Of a DNA stretch of 64,000 bases, positions 56,413-64,000 are shown one piece after another. Position numbers and translations under genes: made by a program. Below the pieces are notes generated by a model, which was not told where the DNA came from, ran no database searches, and worked only from the letters and a program-made list of their open reading frames with translations. Each line of letters begins with the position of its first letter. The stretch's first letter is position 1. This DNA is from Micractinium sp. NFX-FRZ (lineage: Eukaryota > Chlorophyta > Trebouxiophyceae > Chlorellales > Chlorellaceae): positions 1-64,000 of the forward strand of contig JAPTJF010000027.1 of the NCBI GenBank assembly GCA_029339195.1, written 5' to 3'.

Positions 56413-58469
56413 ATGGCGTCCGCGCGAGGCAAGAAGCGCGCCGCTCAGTCCTTGACGGACGTGCAGGGCAAGATGGAGCAGCTGGTGAGCGGGGAAGAGG
56501 GAGGCGCCCCCCGGAGCGCCGCAAGGCCAACCTTGGTGGAGACGCTCCTTGAGAGCTGCTGCCTGCCTGCCTGCCGCCTTGACGTCCACCCCAGAGCGTT
56601 CTAGAGCTGCAGAACGCTAGCGCTGCCAGACTGAGGCCTGCGCTGCTGTTGCAGGGCCCCTGCCCCTGTCGCACCGGCGGCCGCCGCCCGCCGCGCAGCG
56701 CCCGCTCGGCGCGGGCCCCGCCTGTCTGGCTGTGCCCCATCGCCTTCTCCGCCATTGAATGTGGATCAGCTGGCGGCCGCCTTTCGCTCTTCCATGCACC
56801 CATCAACCAAACAAACACTCATGCACACGTACACACACACACACGTCTGCCCTGCAGCTGGAGCAGCTGGAGACTCGGGTGGCGAGCGACGAGAAAGCGG
56901 TCAAGGCGCGCTGCCTGGAGTTCTCCAACCGGGTGTTTGGAGGGGCGCAGGTGCGCAGGGTGGGGTGCGTGTGGCGCGGTGTGGGTACGGGCAGGTGTGT
57001 GAGTAGGGGTGGGGTGGGCGGGGTGGGAGGGTAGGAGATGGGGGCCAGCGCTGGCACAGCGGCTGCACAGCGTGTCAAGTGAGGTGACCTGCTCACACGC
57101 CACACAGGTGGAGCTGGGCTGGGCTGGGAGGGTGCGCAGGGGCTTGCCCGGGCCCGTGCTGACTGTTGGTGTCGTTCAGGTGGTGCCGGGGCGGGATGCT
57201 GCATAATGGCGGGATCAGCAGGCGGCAGTGCAGCCTATCCACCGCTGCCTCATCACCGCTCCCTGCCTGCCTCCCTGCCTGCTTGAGTGGAGCGCAGGAG
57301 GCATTTGAGAAGTGCGAGGCAGTCAACCAAGAGGTGAGGCCTGCATGGGTTACATGCAACACATTAAGAGTTGTGTTGTGCTTTATTATTGAAGTTGAAC
57401 GTGACCAGGGCAAGCCCCTGCAGCCCTGACGCCGCTGCCGCTGCCGCCATGCTCTGCCGCTGCCGCCGCCACGCCAAGCCGTGCAATGAGAGTCGGCATG
57501 CCGACGCCGCAGGCCCCGCTCAGGGCCCCAGCTGTTTGTGACTTGCAGCTGGGCAGGACAGCACAGACTTCCAGCAGTCCTTTGGCTTGCATCACCGCTC
57601 CCCACCTCACAGCCCGCCCTTGCAGGTGGACGAACAGCACGACAGGGCGGCAGCCGAGCGTGCTGCCAAGCTGGCCACTCTAACCACATCAATGCCGTTT
57701 TATGCTATGCCACCCTGTCCCCCCAGGTGGATGAGCAGCGCGACAGGGCGGCGTCGGAGCACGCCGCCAAGCGGGCCGCCCTGGGGGCGCAGCGCGTCAA
57801 GCTGGAGAAGGGGCTGCGTGACGGCGCCGCCGCACTGAACGAGTGAGCCGGGCAGAGCTGGCAGGCTGCAGGGGCAGACTAGCTAATGCTTGGGTGTGAC
57901 AGCGCGCGCTAGCGCTACCTTGCACGCCTGACAGCTCCCTGGGCATGCTCTCACCTCCCTCGCCCCGTGCCTGCCCCCCTCCCTCGCTTCGTCCCGCAAC
58001 AAGAAGCCTTCCTCCCTGCCCCCCTGCCTCCCTTCCCACCCCACCGCCCTCCGGCAGGCTGCGCACTGTGCAGGAGGAGGCGGGGCAGCAGATTGCGCAG
58101 CTGCGGCAGAAGGTGATCCAAGTGCCGGGCAAGGGGGGCCGGCAGCAGAAGGCGCAGCAGGCAGCGGCGCAGCAGGCGCAGCAGGCGGCGCAGCGCTCCG
58201 CGCTGCGCCAGCCGGGGACGGCGCCTGCGGGCAGGCAACAGAAGGGGCAGGCGGCGGGGCTGTCCGGCCTGCGGAAGCCGGCGGCGGGGCAGAAGCAGCG
58301 GCAGCAGGCGAAGAAGGCGCCGGTGCAAGCACAGCAGAAGGAGGAGGAGGAGAGCAGTGAGGAAGAGGAGGAGGAGGAGGGGGAGGAGGAGGAGGCAGCA
58401 GGCAAGGGCCGGCAGCTGCAGCAGCTGCAGAAGGGGCGCCGGGGCGTGACATTTGGGCAGGGGAAGTGA
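56413..58469 (+). CDS. Coiled-coil protein of unknown function, basic/acidic C-terminus
   Basis: I do not recognise this protein. Exons 56413-56484, 56858-56950, 57298-57333, 57727-57842, 58058-58469 give 242 aa, all junctions in phase. It starts MASARGKKRAAQSL with ATG in a good context. Residues about 15-135 form a near-continuous helical coil (LEQLETRVASDEKAVKARCL, VDEQRDRAASEHAAKRAALG, ELRTVQEEAGQQIAQLRQKV). Then follow a Gln/Ala/Lys-rich basic region, a run of about 20 acidic residues (EEEESSEEEEEEEG) and a final basic GRRGVTFGQGK. Small basic coiled-coil proteins with an acid patch are often nuclear or kinetochore/cytoskeletal, but nothing here decides. A decayed copy of exon 4 lies 101 bp upstream of it. 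Confidence 0.65.
57626..57690 (+). repeat. Echo of coiled-coil gene exon 4
   Basis: After TGCAG this reads VDEQHDRAAAERAAKLATL against VDEQRDRAASEHAAKRAAL of the true exon at 57727. The offset of 101 bp is not a multiple of three, so this acceptor could not be used in frame by simple extension. Confidence 0.85.
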
Positions 58470-59194
58470 GGTGGCGGCCTCAGCGCGCGCCGCTGCAACC
58501 AACTGCTGTTGCTGCTTGCGCAGCTGTTTGCTGCTAGCACAGCTGTTGGCAGGAGCCACACCAGGCTGACAGGCTTGCACGCACATGCGCCCCGCTGGCA
58601 TGCATCCGCAATGAGGGGTGGCAATGGGTTCATTTGTGAACGCAACGGGACAGATAGCAAGCGAAACAAGTGTAAATAAACCTGTCTGAGTGGCATGCAG
58701 CCCTTGGTGGCGCCTCGAGTGTGAGCTTGCAGTGCTGCTCCAGCGGCAGGGGGAGTTGCTGCTGGGGGTGCCCGACATGCATTGTGTGCGGCTCATCATG
58801 CTACTCTGTAGAGTTACATGGTGGAGTCATCAATGCCACTTGATATACGCCCTGCTCGCCTGTGTGAGAAGACTATTGGAAGTGCGCAGATTGGAAATGC
58901 ACTAGCCGGCGCCTGCCGGCACTGGCGGGCGGCGGGTGGCCCTGAAGGGTGGGTGGGATCCCCCAAACGTGCGCTTCCTGTTTGGTGCAGTGTTAATTCA
59001 AATTGCGAAGGCTTTGACCTGATGCGCGCGGGTTGATCCATCCGCCTCTCCTGGCCCCTCGTTGCAGCGGCGGCCCAGGACGGCCGGGACCACCGCATGC
59101 GGCTGTCTTAGTGCCCTCCCGTTGATTGCAGCGATCACCGCCTAATATTTGCTTGTCTCTATTTATTCCTCCTGCGCTGCCGGTCGCCGGAGCC
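58470..59194. other. Intergenic, coiled-coil gene 3' side and protease promoter
   Basis: Contains a clear poly(A) signal at 58671-58680. No exon is supported. Confidence 0.45.
58671..58680 (+). terminator. Poly(A) signal TGTAAATAAA
   Basis: The chlorophyte TGTAA and the canonical AATAAA overlap here, 202 bp after the stop of the coiled-coil gene. Confidence 0.6.
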
Positions 59195-62100
59195 ATGCAC
59201 CTCAACCTTGCCCTAGCCGCCGCCTGCCTGGCGGCCCTGCTGACTCCCAGCCTGGCCGGCGTGCATCCTGGAAAGTATCACGAGCTGCTGACCAAGGCGC
59301 AGGTGCGGGAGCGCAGCTGGGAGAGAGCGCCTGGCAGCGGCATGGGCAGCGGCAGCGGCGGCGGGTGCAGCCAGGACGCTCCGCTGCCACCACCACGAGG
59401 CCAGCTGCCCCCTGCCGCACCCACCACCACCAACCAACCCATCCCTCCCCATGTATCTCTAAGCACCATGCAGGCCGACCCTTCTGGCGCTTTTGAGGAG
59501 TTTGCCCGCCTGCACTCCAAGCCCTATGTGGGGGATGCTGGCGAGTACAACCGCCGCCACGCCGTCTTCCAGGTGTGTACTGCTTCTATCTCCTGTGCTC
59601 ACTCAGCACTCTGGACACACACTTTTCCTTTCAGCTCAACTGGGTCTGAAACGCGCATGTGAGGCGCATACTTATACAACTGTCAACGGCCGCTCGCCTG
59701 CGTTTGGTAACGGGCCAAGATTGCGGCCCACAGAGCACACTGCCGCAGCAACGCGTCTTCCTGTCTGGGCAGGCACAGGAGCGGGCAAACCAAACAAACC
59801 ACTGCAAATGCGCTGTCCGCCTGCCTGCCTGCCTGCAGGCGAACCTGGTGAAGATTGCGGCCCACAATGCACGCAACGATGTGACTTTCCAGCTGGGGCT
59901 GAACGCTCACGCAGACCTGACCACTGAGGAGTTCCGCCTGCGCTACTTTGGGGCGCGGTGAGCTGGCTGCGGGGAGCAGCTCGCGCGTTGCTGCCGGTGG
60001 CAGTAGGGTGGGTGGTATTGCAGCCCCGACCGCTCAGGAGTGGGGCCTGCCTTGCCTGCTGTGCGGTGCAGTGGGGGGCTGTACAAGTAGTGGCGGCGGC
60101 GGAGGCGAGATGATTGAGGGAACACGGAAAGCGCGCAATGACATTGCAGCGCCGCAAACCGCACCCCGCTGGCGGGCCCGCCCATGCTGCTGAGCTGCGG
60201 GCAGCGGGGGTGAGGTCCGAGAGGAGGCCGGGGAGGGGAGGGAGGGGTTGGCTCCCCTCCCACCCCTCCCCCTCCTTCCCGTCTCACCTCCACAGCAGGC
60301 CGGCACAGTTTTACTGCTCTTACCCTCCTTGCCCCCACACACATGCAGGCCCGCCGACATTGCGGAGCTGCGGGCGGCGGCGGAGGAGGAGGAGAAGCGG
60401 CCCAAGGGGAAGCCGTTCCCGTACAGCGGGGAGGTGCCTCCCGCCCGGCGGGACTGGCGGGAGGAGGGGATGATCACGCCCGTCAAAGACCAGTGAGCTC
60501 GGCTCCTGTGTTCAGTTCTTGTGTGTGTGCACTGCTTCACATTGTTTCCGTTTCTGGTTGTCGGCTTCACACACCATGAGGGACTGGCGGGAGGAGTGGC
60601 AGAGTGGGCCCACGCAGTGCCCACCACCTGCACGCCACCTGCGCTCCCCCCCCCCGCCTCTGCCCCGTTGTGCCCGCACCGCCCTGCTGCTGGCGGTGCG
60701 CCCAGCCCTCCGCGCTGCAGCCCTCCCACCGCCTCATCTCGCCACCCCCCGCTTACCCCACGTCACCCTCCATGACCCCGCCTTTGTCGTTTCGTCATCA
60801 TCTGCAGGCACGTGGGCGGCGCCCCCTGCGGCTGCTGCTACGCGTTTGGCGGCATGGCGGGCGTGGAGGCCGCCAATGCACTGTACACCGGGGAGCTGGT
60901 CACTCTGTCTGAGCAGGAGATAGTGGATTGCGATGGACTGGACTACGGCTGCGATGGTGGGTGGGTGGGGGTGGGGGGAGCAGGGGCACGTAGAAAGGGA
61001 GAGCCGGAGGAGAGGGGGAGGGGAGGGGCTGCCGAAAGTTTTCCAGAGGATCAAGGCCATCTTGCCGTGCAGCTAAGCTTCTACGCCTCTTTCACTCCTT
61101 CTCCACCCCGCCCCTGTTCCTGCCTAATGACTGTACGCAGGCGGCGACTTCTCAAACGTGTTTGAGTGGATTATGGCCAACGGCGGGGTGGCGACTGATG
61201 CCAGCTGGCCTTACCAGGCCAAGGAGACGTCCTGCCCCACCAAGAAAATGAAGAAGTGAGTGGGGATGGGAGGGGTGGGGGGGCGGGGGGGTTGGGGGGG
61301 CGAGGGCAAGAGGGGACACTGGCAGTCAGGATGGAGGGATAGGGGTGGGGATGGAGGGAGGGACATTGGCAGGGCGTAAGGAGGGAGGGGTGGGGGTGGG
61401 GGCGGGGGAGGGGGACACTGGCAGGGGGAGGGGCTGCAGCACAGGTGGGCCCACAACCTTCAACCGCTCAACTTCTTGCCCTCCCTCCTGCCTGCCCCGC
61501 ACCTCGTCGTTACTTGACTTTCCTTTACACGTTGTGCGCTGTGCTGTGATGCCTTCCTGAGGGGGTTTTCCCAGCTGGTCCCCCAGCGCCCTCCTTGCTG
61601 CTTTGCTGTAGAACTAATGCCGTGATCATCAAAAGGCTGCGTGGATTGCGCAGCCATCGTCTGACTTCCCTTCACTTTGCTCGCAATTCTGTACTGCAAC
61701 ACTCCACCGTGCAGGGACCGCGCTGTGACCATTGATGGACACGTGGATGTGCCCAAGCATAACGAGACCGCCCTCATGCAGTCCATCTCACACACGGTGA
61801 GCCGGCTGCCTTAGCTTTGCCAGCCTGCTGCGCATGTGCCAGGTCATCCTCGTGGCCCTCAACCCTTGCTGCCGCTGATGTGGCCCTGCTGCTGTACCAG
61901 CCTGCCGCTGGCGTGAGCCCGATGCTGCACCTGCGTGCCAGGGAAGCTGGCCCTCCTCATGTTCTCCCCCCCACACGCCAACACAACCTGGCCTCCGCCC
62001 CTCCCTGCTGTGTATGCGCGTCGTGCAGCCTACCGTGGTGGCGGTGTGCTGTGGAGCATACCTGGACCAGGTGCGCGCCCTTGCGTGCCATGCTGTGCTG

Positions 62101-63594
62101 TGCTGTGCTGTGGGGAGTACCTGCACCAGTCGGTTCTGTGCTGTGCTGTGCTGTGCTGTGCTGAGTGTGTAGTGTAGGAAGGTTCAAGGGGTGGCGTGGG
62201 GTAGGGTGGTTGTAAGTGCGCAAACCCAGTGCGTGTGCCAAGTGGTAAGCAACAAATGCTCGAGTCTCCCCCTGTGGTGCACCTGTGCAGGAGCGGCACC
62301 ATGGCGGAGAGCCTGCAGCGACGCCTCTGCCCATCCATCCACCAACTCATCAACTAATGTTTCCGCTCCAACACCCCCACATCCTTGTTTGCAGTGGCAC
62401 CTGTACAAGAGCGGGATCATGGGGGAGAGCGTGCAGTGCACCCGCCCACTGGACCACTCTGTGCTGGCGGTGGGCTACGACACCGATGAGACCACCGGGG
62501 AGCAGTTGTGAGTCCAAAGGGCTTGCGCCGTCTGGTAGGGGGATGAGGGCACCGGGGAGCAGTTGTGAGTGCAGACATCTTGCACATCAAATAGAGGGGC
62601 ACATGACACGGGGAGGTCGGGGCCGAATTGGAGCCAGCCAGTAGCTGCGCCGAGGCGCTTGGTGGGGGCTGAAGGGGAGCTGCAGGCGGGCCATTGCCGG
62701 GGCTGGGCAGAGCTGAGCAGGGCCGCTGTGTGCTGTCGCGTGCGGTACGACACTGGTACTGCTATTGGGGAGTGGCGGTGCTTGGAGGTGGGGTTGGGGG
62801 CGGGTGGTGGTGGGCAAGTGATCTCCCACCATGCGTCACAAGCGCACCTGCCACGCTGCCCTCAACAACACGTCCCTCTGTCCTCGCTGGCTGCAGCTGG
62901 TTCATCAAAAACTCATGGGGCTCTCACTGGGACGAGGAATGCTACACACAGTGCAGCCTCTACACCCCTCTCCTTCCTTTCCTATCACTGGCACTGCAGC
63001 TGGTCGTTCTTGACTGATGTGTTGCTGTTCTTGGCTGCAGCTGGCTCATCAAGAACTCGTGGGGCGCCCACTGGGGTGAGGAGGGCTACATGCGCCTCAA
63101 GCGCAACGTCAGCGACCGCGACGGGCAGGCCGGGCTGGCCACCTTCCCCGGATACGCCTACAAGAAGCACCCCAACCCCAGCCAGGTGGGTGGGTGAGAA
63201 CACACAATACGACATGTGCGTTCACCTGATCATGCAAGGTGTTGATTTTACAGTTGGGCAGGCACCCCACCCCCAGCCAGGTGGACGCAAGCGCACCGGT
63301 GGCGGGCTGGCTGGCATGGCTTATGGCGTGCACCAGCAGTGCTGCGACCTACAATGGCCGGCACGGTGCCTTCACCCCTGGCAGCGCACCGCCATTTCGT
63401 CGCGCCACGCCCTCTCCGCTGCCCGCTGCAGCGCCCTGCCTCTTCTCTCCCCTCCCCGCCCAACCCCTGCCCCCTCTTCCGCTGCCCCCCTCAACCACTG
63501 CCCGCAGGTGCCCCGCCGCATGTCCATGCGCGGCGGCGCAGGCGTGCTGGCTGGCGCCTGGGAGCAGTGGACCGCCTGGCTGGGCAGGTTCTGA
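59195..63594 (+). CDS. Papain-family (C1A) cysteine protease precursor
   Basis: Secretory or vacuolar protease. Exons 59195-59302, 59474-59572, 59839-59957, 60349-60492, 60808-60956, 61141-61255, 61715-61796, 62029-62070, 62395-62507, 63041-63185, 63508-63594; 400 aa. Order: signal peptide ([18 protein letters not shown]); I29 inhibitor prodomain ([14 protein letters not shown], then [15 protein letters not shown] and [13 protein letters not shown]); mature enzyme with the oxyanion Gln in TPVKDQ (Q157), active-site Cys in [11 protein letters not shown] (C167), [11 protein letters not shown], catalytic His in [11 protein letters not shown] (H307) and Asn in [11 protein letters not shown] (N329). 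The usual CGSCW is CGCCY, so Ser and Trp next to the nucleophile are replaced; the triad itself is complete. Introns carry copies of several exon edges. Confidence 0.95.
59706..59735 (+). repeat. Echo of protease exon 3 start
   Basis: AAGATTGCGGCCCACA at 59717 matches the exon at 59851, 134 bp downstream. Confidence 0.6.
62091..62163. repeat. GCTGT microsatellite with echo of protease exon 8
   Basis: GCTGT units flank GCTGTGGGGAGTACCTGCAC, a copy of the exon end coding CCGAYLDQ about 60 bp upstream. Confidence 0.7.
62540..62575 (+). repeat. Echo of protease exon 9 end
   Basis: ACCGGGGAGCAGTTGTGAGT, exon end plus donor, recurs about 54 bp downstream of the true junction at 62507. Confidence 0.75.
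62897..62945 (+). repeat. Echo of protease exon 10 start
   Basis: After GGCTGCAG this reads [16 protein letters not shown] against [16 protein letters not shown] of the true exon at 63041, 144 bp downstream. A stop codon before the true exon would interrupt a read-through. Confidence 0.88.
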
Positions 63595-64000
63595 GCAGTT
63601 TCTGAGCTGACGCTAACGTCCGTGCTGAGCTGGCGGCGTCTGAGCTGGCAAATGAACGAGAGCATTGGGCTGGGCAGAGTCTGAGCTGCTGCGCTGGCAG
63701 CCCATGGTGTGGTGTGTGTTGAGCCGGCAGGGCGAATAAGCATCTTCGAGATGCCTGCTAGCCCACTGAGAACTGAGGAGTACTGGGCTGACCGTCCGGC
63801 AGCTCATTGAGCTGGCATTTGTGAGAACCACGTGGCACGGTTTGACAGCACAGATGTGGTCAGAGCATGCGCCCGTAACATGCATGCTGCCTTTGCGGTG
63901 TAGCTGATGTTGACCCATCTGTGCCCGCCATGCAACTACTACGCAGTCCCTGTCCTGTATTGTGAACTGCACCCTGCACCTGCTTCCCATGCATCGATAT
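63595..64000. other. 3' region of protease gene
   Basis: Several loose copies of CTGAGCTG-type words directly after the stop. No exon or RNA gene is seen. Confidence 0.4.

Noticed and set aside
57626..57726. Upstream acceptor as the true start of coiled-coil exon 4
   Set aside because: Reading on from it shifts frame by 101 bp; the downstream acceptor at 57727 keeps phase.

Overview
The window is nuclear DNA of an intron-dense, strongly GC-rich green alga. The best guess is a Chlorella-like trebouxiophyte; this rests on base composition, proline/serine-rich secreted proteins, short introns and plant-type organelle proteins, not on a database match. I rebuilt 13 protein-coding genes by joining exons at splice sites with phase checked at every junction (about 110 introns). 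One gene runs off the left edge.

Layout: a CD2BP2-like splicing factor (minus, 5' end at 3222, left end missing) is divergent from an Mpv17/PMP22-family membrane protein (3605-5453). Next come a 28-exon secreted protein with six FAS1 domains (6216-18562), a BTB-like protein (18703-20419) and a 2.3-kb gap without a recognisable gene. A class I SAM methyltransferase (22757-24542) then converges on a WD40/coiled-coil protein resembling WDCP (minus, 25009-27387). Further minus-strand genes encode a TMEM230-like protein (27560-28221) and a GT10 fucosyltransferase (28772-32284). After a 1.6-kb gap follow CPSF2/CPSF100 (33867-41632), an organelle-targeted TraB-family protein (minus, 42113-45719) and, divergent from it, a plastid FtsHi pseudo-protease (46072-55803). 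The right end holds a coiled-coil protein of unknown function (56413-58469) and a secreted papain-like protease (59195-63594).

These are unrelated housekeeping genes, as expected in a eukaryotic nuclear genome. Two are RNA processing factors (CD2BP2, CPSF2), two are probably organelle-targeted and share a 352-bp divergent promoter (TraB protein, FtsHi), and three belong to the secretory pathway or cell surface (FAS1 protein, fucosyltransferase, papain-like protease).

The most unusual signal is in the introns. Many contain decayed tandem copies, or 'echoes', of the neighbouring exon edge together with its splice site, at about 60-170 bp spacing. I find about twenty cases in seven or more genes, some in three to four copies. 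Other notable items are a 510-bp inverted-repeat element with 3-bp flanking repeats in an intron of the FAS1 gene, a triple ~200-bp repeat in an FtsHi intron, and five GC-AG introns.
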